A DNA stretch of 64,000 nt from an uncultured Prevotella sp. (GCA_900315765.1 ONAK01000002.1:1-64000), one strand, 5' to 3'; positions 9,257-19,043 are shown, numbered from the stretch's first letter. A program made the numbers and translations. The notes: generated from the letters alone by a model not told the origin.

Positions 9257-9727
9257 ATGAAGAAATTATTTGTTGCTCTGGTAGCAATTGCAGCACTTTG
9301 TGCTTGTGGAAGTGGTGAAAAGAAGTATCTTGACTATCGTGGATTGTCAATGGGCATGTCGTTCAAGACGTTCTGCGATTCGCTAAACGCCCGCGGCTTT
9401 GCAGTCGACTCGGCCAAGAGCGATTCTGATTTCACCAAGGTTTCAATGTTTAACCCAGCCCTTAACTATCGTATCATGCTGGCTCAGCATAACGATACAC
9501 TGGTTGCACTCCAGGAGAATTACACCATCTCTACCAACGACAGCACCCGCAAGATGTGGCAGGAGATGCACGATCAGTTTGAGAAGCAGATTGGTGCCTG
9601 GCCCAATATGCTGAAGGACGGCAAAGACCATCGCGTAGCAAAATTCGAGGATGAAGGCGGTTTCATCACCCTCACCCTCGAAAATACATATAAGCCTACC
9701 CTATCGGTGCTTTATCAATCAAAGTAA
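9257..9727 (+). CDS. Small lipoprotein of unknown function
   Basis: A 156-residue lipoprotein beginning MKKLFVALVAIAALCACGSG; the lipobox is LCAC, with Cys near residue 17. The mature part starts with YLDYRGLSMGMSFKTFCDSL, a pattern seen in small Bacteroidales proteins, and has no recognised catalytic motif. The start at 9257 is preferred over an upstream in-frame ATG at 9197, because 9257 follows the promoter at 9196-9227 and begins a proper signal peptide. The 3' end overlaps the convergent cdsA by 9 bp. I do not recognise the family. Confidence 0.75.
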   Translation: MKKLFVALVAIAALCACGSGEKKYLDYRGLSMGMSFKTFCDSLNARGFAVDSAKSDSDFTKVSMFNPALNYRIMLAQHNDTLVALQENYTISTNDSTRKMWQEMHDQFEKQIGAWPNMLKDGKDHRVAKFEDEGGFITLTLENTYKPTLSVLYQSK

Positions 9728-10570
9728 CATGATGGTATAAAGGTAAACCACTGCAGCAGGAATGGCCAGCAGCGATGAATCAAAGCGATCGAGCATACCA
9801 CCATGTCCAGGCAGAATGTTACCGCTATCCTTTATACCAAGGGTGCGCTTGAAGAGGCTCTCTACCAAGTCGCCCCAAGTGCCAAAGATGACTACCGTTA
9901 GTCCCAGTCCGGCCCACTCTAAGGCCGACAGTCCAAGCTGATTAAGCTGGTACTGCTCGGTAAGATACCATACAAGCACGGCTATGGCTATCACAAGAAT
10001 ACCACCGCCAATGCTTCCTTCCCAACTCTTTCCTGGAGAAATTCTGGGGAAGAGTTTATGTTTTCCCAGCAGCGAACCACAGAGGTAAGCACCTGTATCG
10101 TTCATCCAGAGGAATACAAATACTGAAAGAGGCAATACGGCATCGTAGGTCACCAAGCCCTGAGGTGTAAGGTGGAATGCCAGCGTGTTGAGCAACGAGA
10201 ATGGCAAGGCGATATAAAGCTGTGCCATCATCGTATAAGCCCAATCGTGTATGGGGTCTTCGTTCTTCAGATACAACTCGGCCACCATCAGATAGATGAT
10301 TGACACCAAGTAAGGAATGAATACCGCAGATGGTGTAAGGTCGCTGCTGAAACCTGCAACGGCAAAGAAGAAATACACACCTGCGACAGTTGAGATGAGA
10401 CGATTAACGGTAACATTCTCGCGATCATTCACCAACCCTGTAAACTCCCAGATGGTCAGACCTGTGATGAGGGCAAACAGCAGTACCATAGCCTGCGGGC
10501 GCAGAAAACTGCACACCACAACGGCCACAAACAGTACACCAGTAATGGTTCTTACGATAAAATTATTCAT
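9719..10570 (-). CDS. cdsA: Phosphatidate cytidylyltransferase
   Basis: A 283-residue integral membrane enzyme making CDP-diacylglycerol from CTP and phosphatidic acid, the precursor of phospholipids. About eight hydrophobic segments are visible, with the CdsA signature near the C-terminus: GDLVESLFKRTLGIKDSG and PGHGGMLDRFDS. ISPGKSWEGSIGG in the middle is also conserved. The ATG at 10570 overlaps the ftsH stop (ATGAATAA), giving translational coupling; the longer frame to 10672 lies inside ftsH and is rejected. Length is normal. Confidence 0.93.
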   Translation of the reverse strand: MNNFIVRTITGVLFVAVVVCSFLRPQAMVLLFALITGLTIWEFTGLVNDRENVTVNRLISTVAGVYFFFAVAGFSSDLTPSAVFIPYLVSIIYLMVAELYLKNEDPIHDWAYTMMAQLYIALPFSLLNTLAFHLTPQGLVTYDAVLPLSVFVFLWMNDTGAYLCGSLLGKHKLFPRISPGKSWEGSIGGGILVIAIAVLVWYLTEQYQLNQLGLSALEWAGLGLTVVIFGTWGDLVESLFKRTLGIKDSGNILPGHGGMLDRFDSSLLAIPAAVVYLYTIMLL

Positions 10571-12656
10571 CCTTATCCTCCTTTTCTTCTGGTTTTGCTT
10601 CATCAGTAGCCGTGCTTGCAGGTGCCTCAAGAGCCTTCTTGGCTTTAGCCTCGGCCTCAAGTTCCTTGGCACGCTCCTCGGCCATACGCTCTGCGTCGGC
10701 CTTCATCTGTGCCTCGAGCAACTCCTCTGCACGACTGGTCCAAGGACGCTTTCCGAAGATTTTCTCAACATCCTCGGCAAAGATAACCTCACGATCAATC
10801 AGCAACTGAGCCAACTGGGCGTGACCTTCCTTATGCTCTGTCAGTATCTGCTTGGCACGCTCATACTGCTCGTTAATCATACGCATCACCTCATCGTCCA
10901 TAATCTTTGCGGTTGTCTCAGAATATGGCTTCTGGAACTGATACTCGGCATTATTATAGTAGCATACGTTAGGCAGTTTGTCGCTCATACCAGCAAAGGC
11001 CACCATTCCGTAAGCCTGCTTGGTAGTACGCTCCAAGTCGTTCATCGCTCCTGTAGAGATATGACCAATAAACAGTTCCTCAGCAGCACGACCACCTAAC
11101 AGCGAGCACATCTCGTCGAGCATGGCTTCCTTAGTCTGCAGCACGCGCTCCTCAGGCAGATACCATGCAGCACCAAGGGCCTGACCACGTGGTACGATAG
11201 ATACCTTTACCAATGGGTTGGCAAACTCAGTAAACCATGAAATCGTGGCATGACCTGCCTCGTGGATAGCAATCGAACGCTTCTCTGACTCGGTCATCAC
11301 CTTGGTCTTCTTCTCCAGACCTCCGATAATACGATCGACAGCATCAAGGAAGTCTTGTTTCTTAACAGACTGACTATTATGACGGGCAGCTATCAGTGCA
11401 GCCTCGTTACATACATTGGCGATATCAGCACCTGAGAATCCTGGAGTCTGACGTGCGAGGAAATCGATATCTACGCTATCATCAATCTTCACAGGCTTCA
11501 GGTGAACCTTGAACACCTCCTTACGCTCGTTCAAGTCGGGCAGGTCAACGTGAATCTGACGGTCGAAACGTCCTGCACGCAACAAGGCTGAGTCGAGCAT
11601 ATCAGCACGGTTGGTAGCAGCAAGTATGATCACACCACTGTTAGTGCCAAATCCGTCCATCTCTGTGAGCAGGGCGTTCAGTGTATTCTCGCGCTCATCA
11701 TTTCCACCCATGGAAGGGTTCTTAGAACGGGCACGACCCACGGCATCAATCTCATCGATAAAGATGATACATGGACTCTTCTGCTTTGCCTGCTGGAACA
11801 AGTCGCGCACACGCGATGCTCCAACTCCCACAAACATCTCAACGAAGTCGGAACCACTCATCGAGAAGAAAGGAACACCAGCCTCGCCAGCCACAGCCTT
11901 AGCGAGCAGCGTTTTACCTGTTCCTGGAGGGCCTACCAACAGGGCTCCCTTGGGTATCTTACCTCCCAAATCAGTATATTTCTGTGGATTCTTCAGGAAG
12001 TCTACAATCTCCTGGATCTCCTGCTTGGCACCAGCCTGTCCGGCTACATCCTTAAATGTGATACCAAGTTCACCACCCTTTTCATACATCTTAGCTTTGC
12101 TCTTGCCCACGCTGAAGACGCCACCTCCCATGCCGCCTCCACCGCCGCCCATGCGACGCATGAAGAAGATCCACAATCCTACTATAAATAAGATAGGTAT
12201 AAGATTCGTGAGGATAATCGAGAAGAACTCGTTCTCTCTACGATTATCGAATGCCAAATCGCCAGAGAACACTTTATCCTCTTTTGCCTTAGCCACGAAC
12301 TGTTCAACCTGATCAACACTTCCGAACTCCACCTCAAGATATGGTTCTACACCTGTTTGGTTAGTACCCTGATGGAACACGTCGCGAATGTGTTCTGGTT
12401 TAACATACATACGAAGTGTGCTCTGAGGTTTGTTTACAACAATCTTCTTGGCGTAGCCACGCTCCACCATCGTTTTAAACTCACTATAAGATGCGGTTTT
12501 GGCTACACTGCTATTAGCAGTACCACCACTTGTAAAATACAACAGTCCTAATGCAAGTATCGCAATAAAGTATATCCAGTTCATATTGAACTTGGGCATA
12601 TTCATCTTCGGACCGTTTCCGCCCATATTATTGTTGGGTTTCTTATTATCCTCCAT
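10563..12656 (-). CDS. ftsH: ATP-dependent zinc metalloprotease FtsH
   Basis: The 697-residue membrane protease has two N-terminal membrane segments ([14 protein letters not shown] near residue 30 and [14 protein letters not shown] near residue 155), a Gly-rich linker, the AAA module with Walker A GPPGTGKT (about 244), Walker B IIFIDEID, second region of homology [19 protein letters not shown], and the zinc site HEAGH (about 460). It degrades membrane and regulatory proteins. The C-terminal tail is rich in Glu, Lys and Ala. Between rsfS upstream and cdsA downstream, a common Bacteroidales order. Confidence 0.96.
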   Translation of the reverse strand: MEDNKKPNNNMGGNGPKMNMPKFNMNWIYFIAILALGLLYFTSGGTANSSVAKTASYSEFKTMVERGYAKKIVVNKPQSTLRMYVKPEHIRDVFHQGTNQTGVEPYLEVEFGSVDQVEQFVAKAKEDKVFSGDLAFDNRRENEFFSIILTNLIPILFIVGLWIFFMRRMGGGGGGMGGGVFSVGKSKAKMYEKGGELGITFKDVAGQAGAKQEIQEIVDFLKNPQKYTDLGGKIPKGALLVGPPGTGKTLLAKAVAGEAGVPFFSMSGSDFVEMFVGVGASRVRDLFQQAKQKSPCIIFIDEIDAVGRARSKNPSMGGNDERENTLNALLTEMDGFGTNSGVIILAATNRADMLDSALLRAGRFDRQIHVDLPDLNERKEVFKVHLKPVKIDDSVDIDFLARQTPGFSGADIANVCNEAALIAARHNSQSVKKQDFLDAVDRIIGGLEKKTKVMTESEKRSIAIHEAGHATISWFTEFANPLVKVSIVPRGQALGAAWYLPEERVLQTKEAMLDEMCSLLGGRAAEELFIGHISTGAMNDLERTTKQAYGMVAFAGMSDKLPNVCYYNNAEYQFQKPYSETTAKIMDDEVMRMINEQYERAKQILTEHKEGHAQLAQLLIDREVIFAEDVEKIFGKRPWTSRAEELLEAQMKADAERMAEERAKELEAEAKAKKALEAPASTATDEAKPEEKEDKDE

Positions 12657-12686
12657 AATTGTGAATTTTCAATTGTGAATATTTAA

Positions 12687-13037
12687 TTAATCTAAGTCTG
12701 GAATCTGCTCGATTGGTGCATCCTCCCAGAGATGCTCCAAATCATAATACTCACGTACATCGGGCAGGAATATGTGTACTAATACGTCGGTATAGTCCAT
12801 AGCCACCCATTGCGCATTCTCGAGTCCTACCACATGAGCAGGTTTCTCACCCAGTTTTTCACGTACCATATCGCCTACCGATTCTGCGATAGCTTCTACC
12901 TGTGTTGGCGAATTACCAGTGCAAATCATAAAGTACTGGCATATTGTTCCCTCTATTTTTGTCAGGTCGGCCACAACTATATTGCTGCCTTTTTTCTCCT
13001 GAATAGCTTCTTTGATTGTTTCTACAAGTTCTTTCAT
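12687..13037 (-). CDS. rsfS: Ribosome silencing factor
   Basis: A 116-residue RsfS/Iojap protein that binds L14 on the large ribosomal subunit and blocks subunit joining in poor growth conditions. Diagnostic stretches are KKGSNIVVADLTKIEG, YFMICTGNSPTQVEAIAESV, NAQWVAMDYTDVLVHIF and YYDLEHLWEDAP. The start at 13037 is chosen because the frame upstream to 13139 would cross the promoter at 13063-13070. It is followed 30 bp later by ftsH, with which it is probably cotranscribed. Confidence 0.93.
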   Translation of the reverse strand: MKELVETIKEAIQEKKGSNIVVADLTKIEGTICQYFMICTGNSPTQVEAIAESVGDMVREKLGEKPAHVVGLENAQWVAMDYTDVLVHIFLPDVREYYDLEHLWEDAPIEQIPDLD

Positions 13038-13062
13038 TAATAAATTATATATAATTTGTGCA

Positions 13063-13181
13063 CAAAGGTACAGCAAATCGAGCGAAATGCCAAATAAATT
13101 TGGATTTATTTGCATTTCCGAGATGCAGCTTACCTTCAAAGTTATGCTTTAAAGGTACAGCAAATCGAGCAAAAAACAAAG
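13063..13181. repeat. Interspersed palindromic repeat, copy 1
   Basis: About 119 bp beginning CAAAGGTACAGCAAATCGAG and ending with a second AAAGGTACAGCAAATCGAGC at 13152-13171. The core is AAATAAAT-TTGG-ATTTATTT. It aligns through its length with 19044-19156. Its left edge is the -7 box of rsfS on the reverse strand (TACCTTTG, 13070 to 13063). Confidence 0.75.
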
Positions 13182-13227
13182 AAAAACAGAAAAATTTGCG
13201 GTTTTTTATAAATTTTCCTCGAAAAAT

Positions 13228-13258
13228 TTTGGTAGTTCAAGAAAAAGTAGTACCTTTG
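13228..13258 (+). promoter_or_regulatory. Promoter of tRNA-Gln
   Basis: TTTG at 13228-13231 and TACCTTTG at 13251-13258 are separated by 19 bp and lie about 42 bp before the tRNA. Confidence 0.75.
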
Positions 13259-13300
13259 CACCCGCAAAACAGAAACAACGAGTTCTTGAGCAAGACATTT

Positions 13301-13371
13301 TGGGGTATGGTGTAATGGTAACACTGCAGATTCTGGTCCTGCCTTTCCTGGTTCGAGTCCGGGTACCCCAA
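13301..13371 (+). tRNA. tRNA-Gln (anticodon CTG)
   Basis: The cloverleaf can be drawn fully: acceptor TGGGGTA with TACCCCA, D stem GTGT with ACAC, anticodon loop TTCTGGT with anticodon CTG, T stem CCTGG with CCGGG around TTCGAGT. U1-A72 is typical of glutamine tRNAs. The 3' CCA is not encoded (ACT follows). Confidence 0.95.
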
Positions 13372-13392
13372 CTAAAGAAAAAATAAAAAAAG

Positions 13393-13424
13393 AATCGCTA
13401 AGCACAATGCTTAGCGATTTTCTT
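13393..13424. terminator. Bidirectional terminator
   Basis: A 12-bp perfect stem, 13393-13404 with 13408-13419, loop CAA, flanked by A-rich sequence on the left and TTCTTTTTC on the right. It ends the tRNA-Gln transcript and probably the convergent DUF349 transcript. Confidence 0.85.
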
Positions 13425-13428
13425 TTTC

Positions 13429-15252
13429 TTATTTATTCTCGGCATCGATAGCCTTTATCTTCTCACGAACTAGATTCATATCATCCTTCAACTTCTGCAC
13501 CTTGCGGTTCATCTCGTCGATAAGGCTGTTACCCTTCTTCGAACTTGCATTCAGGAAGCCAAGGTTGTTCTCATAGGTCTGAATCTCCTGTTTCAGGTTC
13601 TCATACTGACGGAACAAACGGGCACGCTCGTTGTCGAGTGCATTCTCACCACGCTCAGCAACCTGCTTCAGGTTCTGCTTGAAGTTATTCAACTTGCGCT
13701 TGGCTGTGCTGATATTAAGATCCTTATAGAGCTTGTCGAGAACGGCATGATAGTCTTTGTAGAGCTTATCTTTCTCTTTAAATGGAACATGTCCAACAGC
13801 ATTGTACTCCTCAACAAGTTTCTGCACTTTTTCTGCCAGATCCTCACCAGTTTCCTCTGCAACAGCCTTCAGCTTCTCAATAATCTCCAGTTTCTTATCC
13901 AGATTCTCACGCTCCTCGCCACGCTGACCTACTCCTGCGGCATTACGTGCCTCGAAGAATGCGTTACATGCACCAAGGAACTCTGCCCACAACTGGTCGC
14001 CAAGCTTCTTTGGAACCATACCAATGGTCTTCCACTCCTTCTGCAGAGCGATGAACTTATCACTTGTTGACTTCCAGTCGGTTGAATTCTGCAGAGCCTT
14101 AGCCTTCTCAATCAGCGCACGCTTCTTGTCGGCATTATCCTTGAAAGTTTCCTTCAAGCCCTTGAAGTAAGCAGCCTTACGACCAAAGAAGTCATCGCAT
14201 GCAGCACGGAAACGCTCAAAGATCTTCACGTTCATCTTCTGTGGTGCAAAACCAATGGTCTTCCACTCTGTCTGGATATCAATAATCTGCTTGGTATGCT
14301 TCTCCCAGTCGCCACTACCCTTATTTTCTTCGGCAGCGATGGCCTCAACCTTCTCACAAAGAACGGTCTTACGCGCCAGATTGTCCTCTTCTTTAGCACG
14401 AACGCCCTCAAAGTGCTGCTGATGACGCTTGTTGATAACACTTGATGCGGCCTTGAAGCGATTCCATATCTCCTCACGCTGCTCCTTGGCAACAGGACCA
14501 ATCTCGCGGTACTCCTGATGCAGCTTCTGCAACTGATGGAAGGCGCTGATAACATCCTCCTCGTCGGCCAACTTCTCTGCAGCCTCACAGAGGGCAGTCT
14601 TCAGCTCAAAGTTCTTCTTGAAATCGTACTCACGAGCTTCGCTGTTAAGACGAAGCATATCGTAGAACTGCTCTACGTACAACTGATAGTTACGCCACAA
14701 CTCGTTGGCCTTATCAGCTGGCACATTCTTAATTTCGCGCCACTGCTCCTGCAGGGCTTTGAACTCCTTGTAGTTCTTGTTTGCCTCATCAGGAGTGGTA
14801 ACCATAGCCTTAATACGATCGATGATAGCCAACTTCTTCGTCAGATTCTCCTGCTTTTCAGCTTCCATCTCCTTGAAGATCTTGGCACGTTTCTCCTTGA
14901 TGATTCCCATCTCGGCCTTGAACGACTCTTCTATGGGATCGGGGGTGTACTGATACTGCTCAGGATCACCACCTGCATCCAGATAAGCCTTGAGTTTAGC
15001 CTCGCGCTCGGCAATGTGCAACTTGTAGAATGAAGCCTTAAGATACTCCACTTCTTCCTTCTGCGGTGTCTCCTCGCTGTGAGCGATGTCCTGCAGACGA
15101 TGCAACACGTCTTCTTTAGTCTCGTAAACTACACGAGTCTGCTCTTCGTTTTCTACTTGAGGTTCAGTCTCAACAGCCTGAGATGCAACTTCCTCATTAA
15201 CTACTTCTTCGTTTGTACCCAGCTCGAGGGTATTCTCTTGAGAGTCCATCAT
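13429..15252 (-). CDS. DUF349 coiled-coil protein
   Basis: A 607-residue, highly charged helical protein made of about six repeats of the DUF349 type, each with a W-x-x-I pattern: LQEQWREIKNVPADK, LHQEYREIGPVAKEQ, IQTEWKTIGFAPQKM, LQKEWKTIGMVPKKL, VEEYNAVGHVPFKE. The first 60 residues are acidic and low complexity; the last 100 form a predicted coiled coil. It is cytoplasmic, with no signal peptide. Two consecutive ATGs (15252, 15249) are possible starts. A TAATTTTG box (15312 to 15305) gives the promoter. Function unknown. Confidence 0.88.
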   Translation of the reverse strand: MMDSQENTLELGTNEEVVNEEVASQAVETEPQVENEEQTRVVYETKEDVLHRLQDIAHSEETPQKEEVEYLKASFYKLHIAEREAKLKAYLDAGGDPEQYQYTPDPIEESFKAEMGIIKEKRAKIFKEMEAEKQENLTKKLAIIDRIKAMVTTPDEANKNYKEFKALQEQWREIKNVPADKANELWRNYQLYVEQFYDMLRLNSEAREYDFKKNFELKTALCEAAEKLADEEDVISAFHQLQKLHQEYREIGPVAKEQREEIWNRFKAASSVINKRHQQHFEGVRAKEEDNLARKTVLCEKVEAIAAEENKGSGDWEKHTKQIIDIQTEWKTIGFAPQKMNVKIFERFRAACDDFFGRKAAYFKGLKETFKDNADKKRALIEKAKALQNSTDWKSTSDKFIALQKEWKTIGMVPKKLGDQLWAEFLGACNAFFEARNAAGVGQRGEERENLDKKLEIIEKLKAVAEETGEDLAEKVQKLVEEYNAVGHVPFKEKDKLYKDYHAVLDKLYKDLNISTAKRKLNNFKQNLKQVAERGENALDNERARLFRQYENLKQEIQTYENNLGFLNASSKKGNSLIDEMNRKVQKLKDDMNLVREKIKAIDAENK

Positions 15253-15366
15253 TTAACTAAATTAATTAATACTAAATGATGCTTAGCATCATCACATTTG
15301 GCGTCAAAATTAAGCAATATTATTGAAACTTCCTAATTTTTTTCAGTTTTTTTGCGTTTTTAGGGC

Positions 15367-16293
15367 TTAAACAAGTCGTTTTCTGCGGAAAATGCCCCAC
15401 GCAATGGCCGAAATTGCTACCGAAAAGATGATGGCGATGATGAATCCCCATGGTTTTGCTTCCATGCCGTTTATCAGGTTCATGCCAAACATAGAGGTTA
15501 TAAGCGTAGGTATCATCATGATAATAGTAACCGATGTGAGCGTACGCATCACGGTGTTCATATTATTATTGATAATACTCTGATAGGTATCCATCGTAGA
15601 CTCCAGAATGTTGGAGTAGATACTTGTAGTCTCTCGCGCCTGAGTCATCTCGATATTGACGTCCTCAATCAGGTCGGCATCAAGTTCGTCAATCTGCAGT
15701 TTGAACTTCAACTTCGACAGCAGCGTTTCGTTACCACGGATAGATGTCTGGAAGTAAGTAAGCGAGTCTTGCAGACGGCTCAGTCCGATAAGGCTCTCAT
15801 TGTTCACCTCCTTGTCCAGATTGCGCTTGGCCTTATCTACCAGCATCGAAATCTGCTTCAGGCGCTTCAGATACCATACAGCACTCGACAGGAACAAGCG
15901 GAAAATCATGTCAACATGATCAGTAAATCCCTCGCCGCGCTTCTGCTGGAAGCTCACGAAGTCAATCATCACATTGGTCTCGTAGAAACACACGGTGATG
16001 GTAACATCGCGTTTATGTATGATACCAAGAGGCACTGTAGTATACGGCGTTCTTGAGCGTATCTCCTTAACATAAGGTATACGCAGGATGATGAGCATCC
16101 ATCCGTCATCGTACTCATAACGGGCACGCTCATCGGTATCGCTGATGTCCGACATGAAATAGTCGGGGATATTAAATTTCTCCTCGAGTTCGCGCTGGTC
16201 TTCTTCGGTAGGGCATGTCACCTGTATCCAGCAATTGGGCTGCCACTCTTCGAGCTGGGTCAGTCCACCTTGGGTATTCCAGAATGTCTTCAT
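15367..16293 (-). CDS. corA: CorA-family magnesium/cobalt transporter
   Basis: A 308-residue CorA-type channel. The soluble N-terminal two thirds bear PYTTVPLGII and the long helix ending in MDTYQSIINNNMNTVMRTLTSVTI; two C-terminal membrane helices flank the signature FGMN (the family's GMN motif), followed by PWGFIIAIIFSVAISAIAWGIF and the basic end RRKRLV. It moves Mg2+ down its gradient. The start at 16293 (MKTFWN) is preferred because the upstream frame to 16335 is made of an AATTGACAATTG repeat. A TACCTTTG box at 16462-16455 implies a leader of about 155 nt. Confidence 0.93.
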   Translation of the reverse strand: MKTFWNTQGGLTQLEEWQPNCWIQVTCPTEEDQRELEEKFNIPDYFMSDISDTDERARYEYDDGWMLIILRIPYVKEIRSRTPYTTVPLGIIHKRDVTITVCFYETNVMIDFVSFQQKRGEGFTDHVDMIFRLFLSSAVWYLKRLKQISMLVDKAKRNLDKEVNNESLIGLSRLQDSLTYFQTSIRGNETLLSKLKFKLQIDELDADLIEDVNIEMTQARETTSIYSNILESTMDTYQSIINNNMNTVMRTLTSVTIIMMIPTLITSMFGMNLINGMEAKPWGFIIAIIFSVAISAIAWGIFRRKRLV

Positions 16294-16312
16294 TTTGCTA
16301 ATCCTTTTTTTA

Positions 16313-16347
16313 AATTGACAATTGATAATTGACAATTGATAATTGAC
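16313..16347. repeat. AATTGACAATTGATAATTG tandem repeat
   Basis: About 35 bp of alternating CAATTGA and TAATTGA units in the corA leader. The same repeat type occurs within mutL at 32697-32733. Confidence 0.75.
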
Positions 16348-16462
16348 TTAGCGGCAAGAGGATTAGCTATCTTGCTGCATCCTCCAGCCTAATAATCGTA
16401 ATTATTCGCCGGGTAATCGTCCATAATTTGTTAATACTTTAGTGATTTTGTGTGCAAAGGTA
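16348..16462 (-). promoter_or_regulatory. corA promoter and structured leader
   Basis: The -7 box TACCTTTG lies at 16462-16455. In the leader RNA, GCAGCAAGA (16378-16370) can pair with TCTTGCCGC (16359-16351), and GAGGAT (16384-16379) with ATCCTC (16363-16358); the two pairings compete over two bases. A smaller AATAAT/ATTATT stem lies upstream. This does not match the M-box or other Mg2+ riboswitches that I know. Confidence 0.4.
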
Positions 16463-16492
16463 AAAAGAAAAATTGAAAAAACAAATTTTTAA

Positions 16493-16527
16493 GGCACGAA
16501 TTCGCGTAAATTCGCGAAATTCGTGCC
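16493..16527. terminator. Long inverted repeat after the peptidase gene
   Basis: GGCACGAATTCGCG (from 16493) faces CGCGAAATTCGTGCC (to 16526), separated by a few bases, with one unpaired base. On the reverse strand the sequence runs into T-rich DNA, so it may terminate the peptidase mRNA. The sequence looks like an intergenic repeat of the GGCACGAATT type seen in many Bacteroidetes. Confidence 0.6.
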
Positions 16528-16534
16528 AAAAAGA

Positions 16535-17992
16535 TTATTTCTCAGGAATATCCTCAAGTGTCTTCTTGAGCAGTTCCCAGAAAGGAGCCACAGTCTCAAT
16601 GAGCGCACGCTCGGTGGTGGTGTGAGGCGACTTCATAGTCGGGCCCATGCTCACTACGTCGAGGTGTGGATACTTGCCCAGGATGATTGAGCACTCCAGA
16701 CCTGCATGGTCTACCTGGATGATGCCATCCTTGCCAAACAGTTCCTTATACTCCTTCAGCAACAGGTGCAGAATCTCTGAATCTGGGTTTGGATCCCAGC
16801 CACCGTAGCTACCAGCGGTCTCCACCTTCATGCCTGCCATATTGAAGCAGCTCTCCAAGGTCTTTACAATGTAATCCTTCATATCCTCACGACTTGAGCG
16901 AGCCAGAATCTTTATCATAGCATGCCCCTCGCCTATCTCGATGATAGCCAGGTTGCTCGATGTCTCAACCACACTTGGGTAGCTTGGAATCATACGAACC
17001 ACACCGTCATGACAGCCATAGATCACGTTGATAAGGTTGTCCTGAATCTCCTGTGGAACCTCCATCTTTGGTGTCTCCACATCCTCACAGATAACCTCGA
17101 TACCATTCTCGATGCCTTTGTATTCATCGGTAAAGTCCTCGAGCCAGTCGGCTGCAAGTTCCTTCAGAGCAGCCACGTTCTCCTTTGGCAATGTCAGCAC
17201 AGCCTCAGCCTTGAATGGAATAGCGTTACGCATGTTTCCACCCTGCCAGCATGCCAGACGAGCTTCACACTCCTCGATGGCCTCACGAACCAGACGAACC
17301 AACAGTTTGTTGGCGTTTCCACGGCCCTCGTGAATCTCCAGTCCAGAGTGTCCGCCACGCAGTCCTTTTACAGTCACCTTTACAGCAGCGTCGTCAGCAT
17401 CAGTCTCCACCTCTTTATAATCGAGGGTTGCAGTGATGTTGATACCACCTGCACTACCGATAACGAACTTGCCCCAGTGCTCTGAGTCGAGGTTCATCAG
17501 AATGTCGCCGTTCAACTCACCCTCTGGCAGTCCGTTAGCGCCAAACATACCTGTCTCTTCATCAGCAGTAATCAGCGCCTCAATAGGTCCGTGTTTCAGA
17601 GTCTTATCCTCCATGATAGCCATGATGGCAGCTACGCCCAGACCGTTGTCGGCACCCAGTGTTGTGCCCTTTGCCTTTACCCACTCGCCATCAATCCATG
17701 GCTGTATGGGGTCGGTTTCAAAGTTATGGGTACTCTCGGGAGTCTTCTGTGGCACCATGTCCATGTGAGCCTGCAGGATTACACCCTTCTTTTTCTCCAT
17801 ACCAGCCGAAGCGGGCTTACGCATCACGATGTTATCAGCGGGGTCTTTAAATGCCTCCACACCTGCCTGCTTAGCGAAATCGAGCAGGAACTGTTGTACT
17901 TTCTCCAAATGTCCTGATGGACGTGGAACCTGTGTCAGTGCATAGAAATTCTTCCAGATGCACGTTGGGTTCAGATTTTTAATTTCACTCAT
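16535..17992 (-). CDS. pepD: Aminoacyl-histidine dipeptidase (M20 family)
   Basis: A 485-residue cytoplasmic metallopeptidase of the PepD type that cleaves Xaa-His and other dipeptides. The M20 metal-binding motifs are present: QAHMDMV (about residue 78), GADNGLG (about 117, bridging Asp), ADEETGMFGA (about 147, catalytic Glu), and LNLDSEHWG. The C-terminal His lies in MKSPHTTTER. Its ATG overlaps the stop of the upstream flippase-like gene (ATGA), so the pair is an operon, though no functional link is evident. Length is normal for PepD. Confidence 0.92.
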   Translation of the reverse strand: MSEIKNLNPTCIWKNFYALTQVPRPSGHLEKVQQFLLDFAKQAGVEAFKDPADNIVMRKPASAGMEKKKGVILQAHMDMVPQKTPESTHNFETDPIQPWIDGEWVKAKGTTLGADNGLGVAAIMAIMEDKTLKHGPIEALITADEETGMFGANGLPEGELNGDILMNLDSEHWGKFVIGSAGGINITATLDYKEVETDADDAAVKVTVKGLRGGHSGLEIHEGRGNANKLLVRLVREAIEECEARLACWQGGNMRNAIPFKAEAVLTLPKENVAALKELAADWLEDFTDEYKGIENGIEVICEDVETPKMEVPQEIQDNLINVIYGCHDGVVRMIPSYPSVVETSSNLAIIEIGEGHAMIKILARSSREDMKDYIVKTLESCFNMAGMKVETAGSYGGWDPNPDSEILHLLLKEYKELFGKDGIIQVDHAGLECSIILGKYPHLDVVSMGPTMKSPHTTTERALIETVAPFWELLKKTLEDIPEK

Positions 17993-19038
17993 AGTTTTTC
18001 TATTTTGGGGTTTAATCTTTTAGTAAATAGTAAAGCAGCCCAAGCGTATATGCCAAGGACGATAACCAGCATGGTCTGCACGGTGTGAACAATGAGCACA
18101 AACCACAATGCCTGTTCATCGGCCACACCATAGAGTATCAACATGGTCTTAATGGCAAAGTGCCACGGACCGGCTCCGTTTGGTGTTGGCACGATAACTG
18201 CGAAGTTGGCCACCACAAACGATACCAACGCGCACCCTATGCCAAGATGAGCGGTGAAATCGAAGCAGAAGAACGTCAGGTAGTAATGCAGGAAATACAT
18301 CACCCAGATGCCTACCGAGAAGAACAAATACAGCGGCAGATTGCGCACGCCCTTCAACGAGAGTACACCCTCCCAGATGCCACTAAGCGTCATTTTCACC
18401 TTATTATATATAGAGAAGTTCTTCAGCAACAGGTGCAGCAATATGGCCACAGCCACGCCACAGATGGCAGTAACAATCCAACCCGTCAGCGAGAAGTTGC
18501 TAAGTATACGGTCCATTGATGTACCCGTTTTGCGGAAGAAAGTGCCAAACACGCTCATCTCTACCAACAGTATTATTCCCGAGTATATCATCACAATCAG
18601 CGTGTCAACGGCGCGCTCCGTAACAACCGTTCCTAGGGCCTTCGAGAATGAAACGCCATCGTAACGCTTAAGGATTGCACATCGCGAGAACTCGCCTATT
18701 CTTGGTATTATCAAACTTGCGGCATAGCTGATAAATACAGCATTGATACAAGTATGGTTGCGGGCTTTTACCTCCTGTCTGTCATCTGTCTGATCAGCAG
18801 AGCTTGATCTCAGATCGATAGGATCAAGTGTTTGTTTCCAGCGCCAGGCACGAAACAACTGCGCCAATATACCAAAGGGGAAGCTCAGCAGCATCCAGGT
18901 CCAATCCATTTCCTCGGTCAGCACGTGACTGATTACCGAGAAATCTTCGCCTCGGTACATCCACCATAAAATAGCGCCGCCCAACACAAAAGGCAGCACC
19001 ACCTTAGCCACGCTACTGATGATTGTTTTTAAATTCAT
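17989..19038 (-). CDS. Flippase-like / LPG-synthase-type membrane protein
   Basis: A 349-residue membrane protein with about eight hydrophobic segments, of the UPF0104/YbhN (lysylphosphatidylglycerol synthase transmembrane region) family. Typical stretches are IPRIGEFSRCAILKRYDGVSFSKALGTVVTERAVDT near residue 130 and PTPNGAGPWHFAIKTML near residue 290. Members are thought to move lipid-linked molecules. The soluble aminoacyl transferase domain of MprF is absent. The ATG at 19038 lies 5 nt after TACCTTTG (19051-19044), so the mRNA is probably leaderless; the open frame further upstream is ignored. Confidence 0.85.
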   Translation of the reverse strand: MNLKTIISSVAKVVLPFVLGGAILWWMYRGEDFSVISHVLTEEMDWTWMLLSFPFGILAQLFRAWRWKQTLDPIDLRSSSADQTDDRQEVKARNHTCINAVFISYAASLIIPRIGEFSRCAILKRYDGVSFSKALGTVVTERAVDTLIVMIYSGIILLVEMSVFGTFFRKTGTSMDRILSNFSLTGWIVTAICGVAVAILLHLLLKNFSIYNKVKMTLSGIWEGVLSLKGVRNLPLYLFFSVGIWVMYFLHYYLTFFCFDFTAHLGIGCALVSFVVANFAVIVPTPNGAGPWHFAIKTMLILYGVADEQALWFVLIVHTVQTMLVIVLGIYAWAALLFTKRLNPKIEKL

Positions 19039-19043
19039 GGGTG

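Noticed and set aside
13038..13139. Longer rsfS N-terminus
   Set aside because: The extension crosses the promoter and the interspersed repeat; MKELVETI is the family's normal start.
16294..16335. N-terminal extension of CorA (MSIINCQF...)
   Set aside because: It is translated from the AATTGACAATTG repeat, and the family start is at 16293.
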